Shown here one piece after another: positions 1-9,483 of a stretch of 64,000 nt of DNA (positions within the stretch are counted from its first letter, which is position 1; every line of letters starts with the position of its first letter). A model generated the notes under the pieces. That model had not been told where the DNA came from. It saw only the letters and a list, made by a program, of their open reading frames with translations, and ran no database searches. The stretch lies in assembly GCF_900142035.1 (NCBI RefSeq), contig NZ_FQZI01000001.1, positions 868,001-932,000 of the forward strand, given 5' to 3'. The stretch comes from Flavobacterium terrae (lineage in GTDB: Bacteria; Bacteroidota; Bacteroidia; Flavobacteriales; Flavobacteriaceae). The translations under genes and the position numbers were made by a program.

Positions 1-1
1 A

Positions 2-523
2 TTAGAGGAACAGAAAAAAGCAGATAAATTAGCCGAAGAACAAAGAATAAAAGCAGAAAAAGAAGAAAGTATGAGACAGAGAGCAGTTGCTGAAGCTAAA
101 AAGAAAGAAAAAATTAAAGAAATAGTTGCTGCAGAAAAAGACGTAGTAAAAGATGATAAAGACAGATTAGTTATTAAAACAGAACCAATTTATTTTGATT
201 ATGATTTATGGTATATTCGTCGCGATTCTAAACCTATTTTGGATAGAGTAGTTGAACTAATGAATAAATATCCAAATATGATTGTTGAGATAGGATCTCA
301 TACAGATAGAAGAGGAGGTATTACATACAATAAAGTTCTTTCTGGTAATAGAGCAAATTCGACAAGGGATTATATTATTGATAAGGGTATTAATCCTAAA
401 AGAATTTTTGCAAAAGGATATGGTGAATCTATGCCAGTTGTTAAATGTGTTTCTGACGATGCTTGTACAGAAGAGCAGCATGAACTCAATAGAAGAAGTG
501 AGTTTGTTATAAAAGATTTATAA
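2..523 (+). CDS. OmpA-family outer-membrane protein, C-terminal part (5' truncated by window edge)
   Basis: The frame is open from the first bases of the window, so the start lies upstream; the Met at base 71 is internal. The visible part begins with a Lys/Glu/Ala-rich, probably helical linker, followed by a complete OmpA-like peptidoglycan-binding domain. The typical elements are present: an FDYDLWYIR strand, the GSHTDRRG turn, NKVLSGNRANSTRDYI (the family N-x2-LS-x2-RA pattern) and a final NRRSEFVI. A Cys pair (CVSDDAC) sits in the last loop. Proteins of this type anchor the outer membrane to peptidoglycan in the periplasm. The upstream domains are not visible, so the exact subfamily is unknown. 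A strong terminator follows directly. Confidence 0.9.
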   Translation, partial: LEEQKKADKLAEEQRIKAEKEESMRQRAVAEAKKKEKIKEIVAAEKDVVKDDKDRLVIKTEPIYFDYDLWYIRRDSKPILDRVVELMNKYPNMIVEIGSHTDRRGGITYNKVLSGNRANSTRDYIIDKGINPKRIFAKGYGESMPVVKCVSDDACTEEQHELNRRSEFVIKDL

Positions 524-543
524 TTTTTTAATTTAAAGTAAAA

Positions 544-567
544 AGCCACGCATTGCGTGGCTTTTTT
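544..567. terminator. bidirectional rho-independent terminator
   Basis: A 7-bp stem, AGCCACG / CGTGGCT, with a 5-nt loop is followed by a run of six T on the plus strand and preceded by A residues. It lies between the convergent OmpA gene (plus) and coiled-coil gene (minus) and can serve both. Confidence 0.85.
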
Positions 568-581
568 GTAATTCTTAAATT

Positions 582-1151
582 TTACTTTCTTGCTTCTTTC
601 TCTGCTTTTTCTACTCTTTTACGTTGATCTGCAGATTTTTCTTTTAGTTTAGCAATCTTTTGATTCCATTTTTCGACATCATTTGGAGATAGTTTGCCTT
701 TTTTATTTTGTTTTTCAAGCTTTTCAGATTCTTTTATAATGTCTTCATCTATTTTAGCTTGTTTTTCCTTTTCCTTAACAAGTTTTTGATATGATTTAGC
801 AACTCTCTCTCTTTCTTTGGATATTTTTTCTTGCTCTTTTTCCATTTTCTTGTGAGCTTTCTCCATTTTATCTGCTGCTTTCTCGGTATCTTTTATTCTT
901 TTTTCTTCGGCCTTTATTCTTTTTTCTTCAGCATCTTTCCTGTCTTTTTCAGCTTTTTCTACCTCTTTTTGTGCTTTTTCAGATTCTCGTCTTGCCTTTT
1001 CAGCTTCTCTTTCAGCTTTGGCCTTAACAGCGTTTAATGAATCTTGAGTTTTTTGAATTTTTATTTGTTCTGGAGTAATTGTTTTTTCCTGTGCAGTTGC
1101 AGAAATTCCTAAAATTACTGTAGTACATGTGATGATTAATTTTAGATTCAT
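582..1151 (-). CDS. exported Lys/Glu-rich coiled-coil protein, function unknown
   Basis: This is a 189-residue protein. The N-terminus (MNLKLIITCTTVILGISATAQ) looks like a Sec signal peptide with cleavage after ATA-Q. Nearly all of the rest is charged, with repeating KAEREAEKARRE / EKAEKDRKDAEEK-type heptads that predict a long alpha-helical coiled coil. No enzymatic motif is visible. Similar low-complexity periplasmic proteins are common in flavobacteria and have no assigned role. A structural or envelope-spanning role is possible, but this is inference only. It is convergent with the OmpA-family gene and shares its terminator. Confidence 0.75.
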   Translation of the reverse strand: MNLKLIITCTTVILGISATAQEKTITPEQIKIQKTQDSLNAVKAKAEREAEKARRESEKAQKEVEKAEKDRKDAEEKRIKAEEKRIKDTEKAADKMEKAHKKMEKEQEKISKERERVAKSYQKLVKEKEKQAKIDEDIIKESEKLEKQNKKGKLSPNDVEKWNQKIAKLKEKSADQRKRVEKAEKEARK

Positions 1152-1238
1152 GTTATAAAAGTTTTAGATTAAGTTAAATAATTTCTGTCGATGAACTTGT
1201 CTATATTTACGTTTTAAAAATACAATAATTTCAATCGC

Positions 1239-2051
1239 ATGATGAAGACATTTATTAAATATTTTAGTTTGACAGTTTTAGTCTCGTTTTTTATTTCGTG
1301 TATAGAGCAAAAATCAGACCAAGAGAACGACTTGCTTAAAGAAAAAAATGTTTTGAATATCTCAAAAGCGGAAGATAATGATTTTTATCTACCTAAGTCA
1401 ACTACTAATGAAATAGTTAGACACAAATTTTATACTTTGTCATATAATGAAAATCATGAGCAGGCTGAATGGGTTGCTTATGAATTAAAAAAAAGCCAGT
1501 TAAGTTATCATAATTATAAGCGTCCCTATTTTGATGATGATCCAAATGTTGAAACTGGTTCGGCGAGTTGGAGAAATTATAAAGATTCTGGTTATGATAA
1601 AGGTCATTTATGTGCTGCAGGTGATCGTAGGTTCTCTTTTGATGCTTTTAATGAAACTTTCTATACGTCTAATGTTTCACCACAGCTGAGGGATTTTAAT
1701 TCAGGCGTTTGGAATAGACTAGAACAAAAAACTAGATATTGGGCTTCTAAATATGACGGAGTCTATGTGGTAACAGGAGGAGTTTTATCTAATGATTTAA
1801 ACAAAATAGGTAAAGAAGATGTTTCTGTTCCTAAATATTTTTATAAAATACTACTTGATAATTCTAGGGGAGAATACAAAACAATTGCTTTTTTGATACC
1901 ACATGAGGAATCGGAAAAACCATTGAATATGTTTGTTGTTTCAATTGATAAAATTGAAAAAATGACTGGAATTGATTTTTTTCCTCGTCTTCCTGATGCT
2001 ATAGAAAATAAATTAGAAAAATCTTCAGACTATAAGGGTTGGAGCTTTTAG
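1239..2051 (+). CDS. secreted DNA/RNA non-specific endonuclease (NucA-like), lipoprotein
   Basis: The 270-residue product has a short hydrophobic N-terminus ending in FFISC, a lipobox with Cys21, so it is probably a surface or periplasmic lipoprotein. The beta-beta-alpha-metal nuclease core is clear. The DRGH-type catalytic motif appears as DKGH (residues 120-123, His123 the general base). It is followed by FYTSNVSPQ and then N154-x-x-W-x-x-L-E162, matching the metal-binding Asn and Glu of the Serratia nuclease/NucA family. It would cleave single- and double-stranded nucleic acids using Mg2+. A role in nutrient scavenging or extracellular DNA turnover is likely. The neighbours show no toxin or immunity arrangement. 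Confidence 0.88.
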   Translation: MMKTFIKYFSLTVLVSFFISCIEQKSDQENDLLKEKNVLNISKAEDNDFYLPKSTTNEIVRHKFYTLSYNENHEQAEWVAYELKKSQLSYHNYKRPYFDDDPNVETGSASWRNYKDSGYDKGHLCAAGDRRFSFDAFNETFYTSNVSPQLRDFNSGVWNRLEQKTRYWASKYDGVYVVTGGVLSNDLNKIGKEDVSVPKYFYKILLDNSRGEYKTIAFLIPHEESEKPLNMFVVSIDKIEKMTGIDFFPRLPDAIENKLEKSSDYKGWSF

Positions 2052-2063
2052 TTAAATTAGATC

Positions 2064-3320
2064 TTACCACTCATTTACTTTGTTTGCATCTAACTTAAGA
2101 AATATAAACAGTAATATGGTGAAGCCCCACAAACTTGATCCTCCATAGGATAAAAATGGTAGTGGAACTCCAATTGTTGGAAATATTCCAATAACCATTG
2201 AAACGTTTACAAAAAAATGTGTGAATAATACCGAAGCAACACCATATCCATAAACTCGACTGAATTTTGTTTTTTGATTTTCGGCTAAATATAAGATTCG
2301 AAGTATTAAGGATACAAATAATAAGATTATTACAGTAGAGCCAACAAATCCCCATTCCTCACCAACAGTTGTGAATATATAATCAGTGTGTTGTTCTGGT
2401 ACAAAGTTGCCTTTAGTCTGAGTGCCTTCAAGATATCCTTTTCCTAACCATCCACCAGAACCAATTGCGATTTCTGATTGGTTAGTGTTGTAACCTACTC
2501 CGGCCATGTCAACTTCTTTGCCTAATAATATATTAAAACGATCTCTGTGATGTTGTTTGAAAACATTTTCAAAGACATAATCAACAGAAAGTGTAAAGCC
2601 TGCCATGAGGGCAAAAACAATAGTACTGGCAATAATATTTCTATGTATTTTACGAGATTTAAAATAGTGTATTGCAACAGCAAGTAATGATGTTAAAATA
2701 ACATATTGAGGTTTTAAAAGCAATGACATAATAAACAAAACTATGGCTATTGCTCCTGTCCATAAATACCATGAAGGTAACCCTTCTCTGTTAAGAACAA
2801 AAATGAACATTATAAATATTAGTGCACTACCAGGATCAGGTTGTGGTAAAATCAAAAATATTGGCAAGCACATTATAAGTAAACCTAAAAGTTGATTGTT
2901 GAAATTTTTAAGATTTACCTGAGGGTCACTCAAATATTTGGCAAGAGCCAATGCTGTTGCTGCTTTTGCAAATTCTGATGGTTGCAAAGTGAATCCTCCA
3001 ATTGCGTACCAACAACGTTGTCCAGCAATTGTTTTTCCAGCCACAAAAAGTCCTGCAAGTAATACTAATGAGGATCCAAAAATTACACTTGAAAATCTTT
3101 CGTAAAATTTAGCGTCTATTGTTAATATTACAATAATTAGAATTACTGTAAAAGCAATAAAGATAAGCTGTTTGCCATAATTTTCATTGGCATCAAAAAT
3201 GTAATCTGAGGTTGGATTTATATCTGCAGAATAGATATTCATCCAACCAAGTATAACCAATGCTGAATAAATGAGTATAGTTATCCAGTCAATGTTTTTC
3301 TGTACACTTTGATTTTTCAT
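2064..3320 (-). CDS. rodA: RodA, SEDS peptidoglycan glycosyltransferase
   Basis: This 418-residue polytopic membrane protein belongs to the FtsW/RodA/SpoVE family, with about ten hydrophobic segments. Signature regions include AGQRCWYAIGGFTLQPSEFAK in the first third, the large loop with GSGGWLGKGYLEGTQT and PEQHTDYIF, and the C-terminal GIFPTIGVPLPFLSYGGSS. It polymerises lipid II into glycan strands during lateral wall synthesis and works with the class B PBP encoded by the preceding gene of the operon. It is the last gene of the mreB-mreC-mreD-mrdA-rodA unit and starts one base after the mrdA stop. Association with mreB and mrdA favours RodA over FtsW. Confidence 0.95.
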   Translation of the reverse strand: MKNQSVQKNIDWITILIYSALVILGWMNIYSADINPTSDYIFDANENYGKQLIFIAFTVILIIVILTIDAKFYERFSSVIFGSSLVLLAGLFVAGKTIAGQRCWYAIGGFTLQPSEFAKAATALALAKYLSDPQVNLKNFNNQLLGLLIMCLPIFLILPQPDPGSALIFIMFIFVLNREGLPSWYLWTGAIAIVLFIMSLLLKPQYVILTSLLAVAIHYFKSRKIHRNIIASTIVFALMAGFTLSVDYVFENVFKQHHRDRFNILLGKEVDMAGVGYNTNQSEIAIGSGGWLGKGYLEGTQTKGNFVPEQHTDYIFTTVGEEWGFVGSTVIILLFVSLILRILYLAENQKTKFSRVYGYGVASVLFTHFFVNVSMVIGIFPTIGVPLPFLSYGGSSLWGFTILLFIFLKLDANKVNEW

Positions 3321-5261
3321 TTATGTTTGAGCTTGTGCTTTTTTAATTGAGTCTATTTTCTTTTTATTTTTTACCCTATCTAAAGAATCTTTTCTCAGTT
3401 TTATTCGGTACATAGAATCCATGTATTTTTTAGAAAACTTGTTGTACTCATTTTGTAAACTTTTTTCTAAAACTCTTTTTTCTCTGTCTTTCTGAGTTAT
3501 TTTTCCTTTGATATATTTTTCAAGCATCAACGTTGTAATAGGACCAGCAGTTGTTGAACCAAAACCACCATTTTCCACTAAGACTGCTATTGCTATTTTT
3601 GGGTCTTTTTTAGGAGCAAATGCGACAAAAATTGAGTGATCTGCTAATTGAACTCTTTTTCCGTTTATTTTCGCAAAGTTTTCAGCGGTACCTGTCTTTC
3701 CGCAAATTTCTAAACCTTCTACACCAAGAAAATAAGCAGTTCCTGTTTTAAATACTTCAGCAAGACCTTCAATAACAGGCTTAAAGTGTTTTTTGTCAAT
3801 TGTGGTTACATGTTTAGTTCTATATTTTTCATCAATAGGCTGACCTTTGATTTTTTTAATGATATGAGGTGTGTAATAATATCCCTCATTAGCAACGGCT
3901 GCCATCATGTTTGCTAATTGTATTGGGGTCATTAAAACCTCGCCTTGACCAATAGAATTCGAGACAATGTATGTAGGACGAATGCTTCCATTAGGATATG
4001 CCCATTTTTCATAAAAAGCATTGTTTGGAATTAGACCTTTCCTTCCAGTAGGTAAATCATATCCCATGAATTGTCCTAATCCAAAACTTTTTACATGGTT
4101 GCTCCATACATCAACACTTAAACTAGTTTTTGGCTGTTTTTTTAGAATATCTAAATAGACATTAGCAAAATAGGCATTACATGATTGAGCTATTCCGTTA
4201 TGAAGTCTATACATTCCTGCAGGACTGTGACATCTCATGAATTTTCTGCCATAACTAAAACCATGATGACAAGCAAATGTAGTAGTGGTGTCTATTACTT
4301 GTTCTTGGAGACCTACTAATGCTGTTAATATTTTAAAAGGTGATCCAGGAGGGTATTCAGCTAATAAACTTCTGTCATAAAGTGGCTTAGCAATCGAATC
4401 ATTATAGAGTTTAGTATAATTTCTAGACCTTTGTCTGCCTACTAAAAGAGCTGGGTCGTATGATGGGGCAGTGACTAAGCATAGAATTTCTCCAGTTTTA
4501 GGTTCTATGGCAATAATACCACCACGTTTATTTTTCATCAAGGCTTCTCCATACTTTTGAAGTTCAGCATCAATTGTCAGAGTAATATCTTTTCCTTGAA
4601 CTGCAATGGTATCGTATTTTCCCTCTTTAAATGGTCCTATTTCTCTATTAAAACGGTCACGTTGTATGTGTTTAACACCTTTTACTCCGCGAAGTTCGTT
4701 TTCGTACATTTCTTCAACCCCTTGTATTCCTAATAAGTCACCACTTTTGTAGTAAGGATTTTTTTTGACAGTGTTTTCATTAGCTTCTTTAATAAAGCCA
4801 AAAACATTGGCGCCAACATTTACTTGATAATCCCTAAGTGAACGTTTTTGTATGTAAAACCCTTCGAACTTTCTTTCTTTTTCTTGAAAAGCAGCATATT
4901 CTAATTTATTTAACTGTCCTAAGAATACTGATGGAAGCATTGGGCTATATACTACAGCTTTTTCAATCTTCTTTTTGAAGTCCTCTTTTGTAATGTGTAA
5001 TAAGTTGCAAAACTCTAAAGTATCTAAGTCTTTAATTTCACGAGGAACAACCATGATATCATATGATGGTTGGTTCGCTACAAGTAACGTTCCTTTTCGA
5101 TCATAGATATATCCACGCTCAGGGTACTCATACTTTATCTTAATCGAAATATTTTCCGATTTTAAACGAAGTGAGTCATCAATTATTTGTAAAAAGAAAA
5201 GTCTTGCTATGATTAAAATTGCTGCAACAATTATCATAATTGGCAATAAGAGCTTTCTCAT
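3321..5261 (-). CDS. mrdA: penicillin-binding protein 2 (MrdA), elongasome transpeptidase
   Basis: The product is 646 residues with an N-terminal membrane anchor (residues about 4-22), a PBP dimerisation domain and a C-terminal transpeptidase domain. All three catalytic motifs are visible: S307-P-F-K310 (SxxK), S360-C-N362 (SxN) and K522-T-G. It cross-links peptidoglycan on the periplasmic face and activates RodA. The C-terminus carries an extra Lys/Arg/Asp-rich charged tail of about 60 residues, of a kind often seen in Bacteroidetes homologues. Its start codon overlaps the mreD stop by four bases, suggesting translational coupling. Confidence 0.95.
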   Translation of the reverse strand: MRKLLLPIMIIVAAILIIARLFFLQIIDDSLRLKSENISIKIKYEYPERGYIYDRKGTLLVANQPSYDIMVVPREIKDLDTLEFCNLLHITKEDFKKKIEKAVVYSPMLPSVFLGQLNKLEYAAFQEKERKFEGFYIQKRSLRDYQVNVGANVFGFIKEANENTVKKNPYYKSGDLLGIQGVEEMYENELRGVKGVKHIQRDRFNREIGPFKEGKYDTIAVQGKDITLTIDAELQKYGEALMKNKRGGIIAIEPKTGEILCLVTAPSYDPALLVGRQRSRNYTKLYNDSIAKPLYDRSLLAEYPPGSPFKILTALVGLQEQVIDTTTTFACHHGFSYGRKFMRCHSPAGMYRLHNGIAQSCNAYFANVYLDILKKQPKTSLSVDVWSNHVKSFGLGQFMGYDLPTGRKGLIPNNAFYEKWAYPNGSIRPTYIVSNSIGQGEVLMTPIQLANMMAAVANEGYYYTPHIIKKIKGQPIDEKYRTKHVTTIDKKHFKPVIEGLAEVFKTGTAYFLGVEGLEICGKTGTAENFAKINGKRVQLADHSIFVAFAPKKDPKIAIAVLVENGGFGSTTAGPITTLMLEKYIKGKITQKDREKRVLEKSLQNEYNKFSKKYMDSMYRIKLRKDSLDRVKNKKKIDSIKKAQAQT

Positions 5262-5764
5262 CGTTTACTTGGCTTAAATAAATAAATTATTATTATACTT
5301 ACTATTAACGTAAAAATGGTTGTTACAATTGTCCTAAGTAAAATGTCAAGTATGAAGGTAAACTTGAAAAACTCTAATAGAAACATCACAAAATGATGTG
5401 TTATTATAGAAATAAATATAAATGTAAATCTTTCTGGTGAAAGACGATCGTTAATTTTTATAGTTTGATATTCATAACTAAGTCCAAAAGCAAATTTGAA
5501 AAAAGCAGGTCTTACATTTGCTAATATTAAACTCGCTGCTGCATGAACCCCTCCTGAATTTGCAAAAAAGTCTACTGTTAGGCCTAACAAGAAGCTTGCT
5601 ACTAATAATCCAGCTCTATTTGAATTTACAGGGTAAAGTAAGATGAAAAGTATGTAAGGATACGGGTTTATAAAACCGAACAAATCAATATTATTAAAAA
5701 TCACTATTTGAGCGATAATTAATAATACGAAACGAATGATATTTAATATTAAAGTACTATTCAT
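5258..5764 (-). CDS. mreD: rod shape-determining protein MreD
   Basis: A small hydrophobic protein of 168 residues with about five or six membrane segments, matching MreD in length and character. It begins inside the 3' end of mreC (8-bp overlap) and ends inside the start of mrdA. MreD is an inner-membrane partner of MreC and MreB in the elongasome. Sequence conservation in MreD is low, so the assignment relies mainly on operon position, size and the FGFINPYPYILFILLYP segment typical of Bacteroidetes MreD. Confidence 0.88.
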   Translation of the reverse strand: MNSTLILNIIRFVLLIIAQIVIFNNIDLFGFINPYPYILFILLYPVNSNRAGLLVASFLLGLTVDFFANSGGVHAAASLILANVRPAFFKFAFGLSYEYQTIKINDRLSPERFTFIFISIITHHFVMFLLEFFKFTFILDILLRTIVTTIFTLIVSIIIIYLFKPSKR

Positions 5765-6584
5765 TTTTTTTTGTTTCGGCTTCTAGTTTTTTTATCTCCT
5801 CACCATGTTTGTTTTGAATTATATAAACATGATTCAAATTGGTCATGTCATTAAATAATCTAACATTCAATGTGTAATAATTAGTTTCTGTGTCAATATA
5901 AATTTTATCAATAATTCCTACAGGAATATTTTCAGGAAAAATTCTTGAGTTACCACCTGTTACAATAGTGTCTCCTTTTTTAACAGAAGCAAGTCTGGGT
6001 ATTTCTACTAATTGTACATAACCAGCATTTTTTGCATTCCAAATTAATGAACCAAAATGGTTTGTTCTTTTTACTTTTGCATTGATTTTAGATTTTACGT
6101 TCAAGATACTAAATATCGTAGCGTATCTTGGAGAAACTTTTTCTACAATACCAATTATTCCTTGGCTACTTACAACTCCCATGTCTGGTTTAATACCGTC
6201 TTTAGAACCGCTGTTGATTGTTAAGTAATTTTCAGAAGTGTTGTAAGAGTTATGTACAACTTTAGATTGTATTACATCTATTTTATCGTATCCTTTTACT
6301 GAATCTTTTTCAAGAACAGAAGTGCTGTCCTTTTTGTTAAAGAGTATTCTTTTTAGTTCTGCATTTTCTCTTGCTAATTTGTCGTTCTGTTCACGAAGGC
6401 TAAAGTAAGTTTTAACTTCGTTTACTTCTTCATATACAGTTCCTGTTAAAAAATTTGCTGAGTTTACCATCTGACTTCTATGGTATGAATGCGACTGAAT
6501 AACAAGTACTAGAGAAGTTGCCAAAAGCAGCAAAAACAGTAAGCGATTACTGTTTTTAAATATAAAATTAAATATTTGCTGCAT
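5757..6584 (-). CDS. mreC: rod shape-determining protein MreC
   Basis: This 275-residue protein has one N-terminal transmembrane helix (residues about 10-28), a short coiled coil (SLREQNDKLARENAELKRIL) and the two-beta-barrel MreC domain, with the conserved GSKDGIKPDMGVVSSQGIIG region and GDTIVTGGNSRIFPENIPVG. It forms periplasmic filaments that bind PBP2 and link it to MreB. It lies directly downstream of mreB with about 70 bp between them and overlaps mreD. The product ends in a Lys/Glu-rich tail. Confidence 0.93.
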   Translation of the reverse strand: MQQIFNFIFKNSNRLLFLLLLATSLVLVIQSHSYHRSQMVNSANFLTGTVYEEVNEVKTYFSLREQNDKLARENAELKRILFNKKDSTSVLEKDSVKGYDKIDVIQSKVVHNSYNTSENYLTINSGSKDGIKPDMGVVSSQGIIGIVEKVSPRYATIFSILNVKSKINAKVKRTNHFGSLIWNAKNAGYVQLVEIPRLASVKKGDTIVTGGNSRIFPENIPVGIIDKIYIDTETNYYTLNVRLFNDMTNLNHVYIIQNKHGEEIKKLEAETKKNE

Positions 6585-6655
6585 TAGTGTAAATTAAAAT
6601 GTTTAAATCTTTAAAAGTCAAATTCTCAATTAGAACTTGTATTTTAACTTGGGAT

Positions 6656-7684
6656 TTATTTAATTAGAATACTTCTGTATTTGTTTAAGTTTTTTAAAGC
6701 CATTCCTGTACCACGTACAACAGCTCTTAAAGGGTCTTCTGCAATAAATACAGGTAGGTCAGTTTTTTGAGAAATACGCTTGTCTAAACCGCGTAACATT
6801 GAACCTCCACCTGCAAGGTAAATTCCTGTATTGTAAATATCTGCGGCTAATTCTGGAGGAGTTTGTGATAATGTCTCCATGATAGCATCTTCAATACGTT
6901 GAATCGACTTATCTAATGCTTTTGCAATTTCTCTAGACGATACTTCAACCTGTTTAGGCTTTCCTGTTAACAGGTCACGTCCTTGAACAGACATATCGTC
7001 TGGTGGTGAATCTAGATCTTCTATTGCAGCACCAATTTCAATTTTAATTTTTTCTGCAGTTGTTTCTCCTACAAATAAATTGTGTTGCGTACGCATGTAG
7101 TAAATAATGTCGTTAGTAAATACGTCACCCGCAATCTTAACTGACTTGTCGCATACAATACCTCCTAAAGCAATTACTGCAATTTCAGTTGTACCTCCAC
7201 CTATATCTACAATCATGTTTCCTTTTGGTTGCATGATATCTATGCCAATACCGATAGATGCTGCCATAGGTTCATGAATCAAATAAACTTCTTTTCCATT
7301 TACACGCTCTGCAGATTCTTTTACAGCTCGCATCTCCACCTCTGTAATTCCGGAAGGAATACAAATAACCATACGTAAAGCTGGTGTGAATAAGCGTTTT
7401 TGTAAAGCAGGAATACTTCTGATAAGCATTTTTATCATTTGCTCAGAAGCGTCAAAATCTGCAATAACTCCATCTTTTAATGGACGAATTGTTTTTATAT
7501 TTTCGTGGGTTTTACCCTGCATCATGTTTGCTTCTTTTCCTACTGCAATGATTTTTCCGCTTATGCGGTCACGAGCAACAATTGAAGGGCTATCTATAAC
7601 AACTTTATCGTTGTGAATGATTAGTGTATTTGCGGTACCAAGGTCGATTGCGATATCCTCGGTCATGAAATCAAAAAATCCCAT
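6656..7684 (-). CDS. mreB: cell shape-determining actin homologue MreB
   Basis: The 342-residue actin/Hsp70-fold ATPase has every family hallmark. These are an N-terminal membrane-proximal segment (MGFFDFMTEDIAIDLGTANT) with the phosphate-1 loop, the PSIVARD segment, a second phosphate loop DIGGGTTEIAVI, and the adenosine motif YLAGGGSMLRGL near the C-terminus. It polymerises under the inner membrane and positions the elongasome. It is the first gene of the mreBCD-mrdA-rodA operon. A terminator separates it from purH upstream, so the operon promoter should lie within about 7685-7765. Confidence 0.97.
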   Translation of the reverse strand: MGFFDFMTEDIAIDLGTANTLIIHNDKVVIDSPSIVARDRISGKIIAVGKEANMMQGKTHENIKTIRPLKDGVIADFDASEQMIKMLIRSIPALQKRLFTPALRMVICIPSGITEVEMRAVKESAERVNGKEVYLIHEPMAASIGIGIDIMQPKGNMIVDIGGGTTEIAVIALGGIVCDKSVKIAGDVFTNDIIYYMRTQHNLFVGETTAEKIKIEIGAAIEDLDSPPDDMSVQGRDLLTGKPKQVEVSSREIAKALDKSIQRIEDAIMETLSQTPPELAADIYNTGIYLAGGGSMLRGLDKRISQKTDLPVFIAEDPLRAVVRGTGMALKNLNKYRSILIK

Positions 7685-7765
7685 ATTTTATTTTAGGGTT
7701 AGAGTATTTATTATAGTTTAATCCAAACGCAAAAGTATAAAAATTATTTGGTTTAATTCAAAATA

Positions 7766-7799
7766 AAAATGCGTCAATACACTTTTATTGACGCATTTT
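7766..7799 (-). terminator. rho-independent terminator downstream of purH
   Basis: A perfect 14-bp stem (AAAATGCGTCAATA / TATTGACGCATTTT) with a 6-nt loop is followed on the minus strand by a T-rich stretch (ATTTTTATTTTG). It lies just downstream of the purH stop and insulates mreB. Confidence 0.85.
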
Positions 7800-7825
7800 C
7801 TGATTTTTTATTTAAACTAACTTTT

Positions 7826-9358
7826 TTAATGTTTAAAATGACGAATTCCCGTAAATACCATTGAAACTTTGTTGTCGTTGCAATAGTTAATGCTTAATTC
7901 ATCTTTGATAGAGCCACCTGGTTGAATTACAGCTGTTATACCTGCGTGATTTGCAATTTCTACGCAGTCTGGAAAAGGGAAAAATGCATCACTAGCCATT
8001 ACAGCACCAGTTAAATCAAATTCAAAAGATTTTGCTTTTTCAATAGCTTGACGTAAAGCATCGACTCTTGAAGTTTGGCCAGTTCCTGAAGCACACAATT
8101 GTTTGTTTTTTGCTAAAACGATTGTGTTTGATTTTGTGTGTTTGCATATCTTAGAAGCAAACAACAAGTCTTCGATTTCTTCTTGTGATGGTGAAGTATT
8201 TGTAACTGTTTTTAAATGGGATTCATTATCAGTGATTAAGTCTTTGTCTTGAACTAAAACACCATTTAAACAAGTTCTAACAGAAGTTTTTGAAAGTTCA
8301 GTTTCTTTGATAACAAGTATAATTCTGTTTTTCTTTTCTTCCAGTAAATCAATTGCCGTTGTGTCATAACTTGGAGCAATTACAACTTCGCAAAATAGTT
8401 TGTTGATTTCTTCGGCAGTTGCCAAATCAATGTTTCCATTAGCAATTAAAACACCTCCAAAAGCAGAAGTCGGATCTCCAGCCAATGCTTCTAAATAGGC
8501 TTCACGCATTGTTTTACGAGTGGCTATTCCGCAAGCGTTATTATGCTTTAAGATAGCAAATGTAGGTTCGTCGTTTTTGAATTCATTCATTAAATTCACC
8601 GCCGCATCAACATCCAATAAGTTGTTGTATGATAATTCTTTTCCGTGAAGTTTAGTGAACATTTTATCAAATTCACCAAAGAAGAATCCTTTTTGGTGTG
8701 GGTTTTCTCCGTATCGTAAAACTTCTCCCTTTGTTTCACTGATTTTTAATACTGCTTCTTCGTGATTTTTATTAAAGTAATTGAAAATGGCAGAATCGTA
8801 GTGAGAAGAAACATTGAAAGCTTTTGTTGCAAAAAGTTTTCTTTGTTCAAGAGTTATTTCTCCGTTTTGAGTAGTAATTAATTCTAAAAATAAAGAATAC
8901 TCGTTTACTGAAGGTACTATAACAGTGTCTTTAAAGTTTTTTGCAGCCGCTCTAATTAATGAAATGCCTCCAATGTCTATCTTTTCAATGATGTCTATTT
9001 CGCTTGCTCCAGAAGCAACTGTTTTTTCAAAAGGATATAAATCAACAATTACTGCATCAATTTGAGGTATTTCAAATTCTCTCATTTGTTCTATATCCAA
9101 CTCGTTGTCTTGGCGATTTAGAATTCCTCCAAAAATTTTAGGATGTAGTGTTTTTACTCTTCCTCCCAGAATTGAAGGGTAATCAGTAACTTCTTCAACA
9201 GGAACAACTGGAATTCCAAGGTTAAGAATAAACTCTTCAGTTCCTCCAGTAGAATAAATGGTTACATTTTGTTGATGAAGTTGACGAACAATGGGTTCAA
9301 GTCCAGTTTTATCGAACACAGAAATTAGTGCCGATTTAATCGTTTTTGTAGTATTCAT
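7826..9358 (-). CDS. purH: bifunctional AICAR transformylase / IMP cyclohydrolase PurH
   Basis: The 510-residue protein matches the usual PurH length. The N-terminal MGS-like IMP cyclohydrolase domain includes ALISVFDKTGLEPIV, STGGTEEFI and GGRVKTLHPKIFGGIL. The C-terminal AICAR formyltransferase domain has KGEVLRYGENPHQ, the catalytic Lys-His in ILKHNNACGIA, and SDAFFPFPD...AVIQPGGSIKD. It catalyses the last two steps of purine synthesis in the cytosol, using 10-formyltetrahydrofolate. It is a single-gene unit divergent from the permease gene, with about 125 bp between them for two promoters. Confidence 0.97.
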   Translation of the reverse strand: MNTTKTIKSALISVFDKTGLEPIVRQLHQQNVTIYSTGGTEEFILNLGIPVVPVEEVTDYPSILGGRVKTLHPKIFGGILNRQDNELDIEQMREFEIPQIDAVIVDLYPFEKTVASGASEIDIIEKIDIGGISLIRAAAKNFKDTVIVPSVNEYSLFLELITTQNGEITLEQRKLFATKAFNVSSHYDSAIFNYFNKNHEEAVLKISETKGEVLRYGENPHQKGFFFGEFDKMFTKLHGKELSYNNLLDVDAAVNLMNEFKNDEPTFAILKHNNACGIATRKTMREAYLEALAGDPTSAFGGVLIANGNIDLATAEEINKLFCEVVIAPSYDTTAIDLLEEKKNRIILVIKETELSKTSVRTCLNGVLVQDKDLITDNESHLKTVTNTSPSQEEIEDLLFASKICKHTKSNTIVLAKNKQLCASGTGQTSRVDALRQAIEKAKSFEFDLTGAVMASDAFFPFPDCVEIANHAGITAVIQPGGSIKDELSINYCNDNKVSMVFTGIRHFKH

Positions 9359-9483
9359 TGTGTTGTTGTAATTTGTATTGCAAAAATAGTTTTTTTTAAT
9401 CTGAATTAAAGATAGATTCTTCTAATTTTTTGTAACAAAAATCTTTATTTATCTACTAAATAGAATAGGAAATTAATTGAACA

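Noticed and set aside
831..1037. 68-codon plus-strand ORF of Phe/Leu-rich sequence
   Set aside because: It is the antisense shadow of the Lys/Glu-rich coiled-coil gene, whose composition produces Phe-rich reading frames on the other strand.
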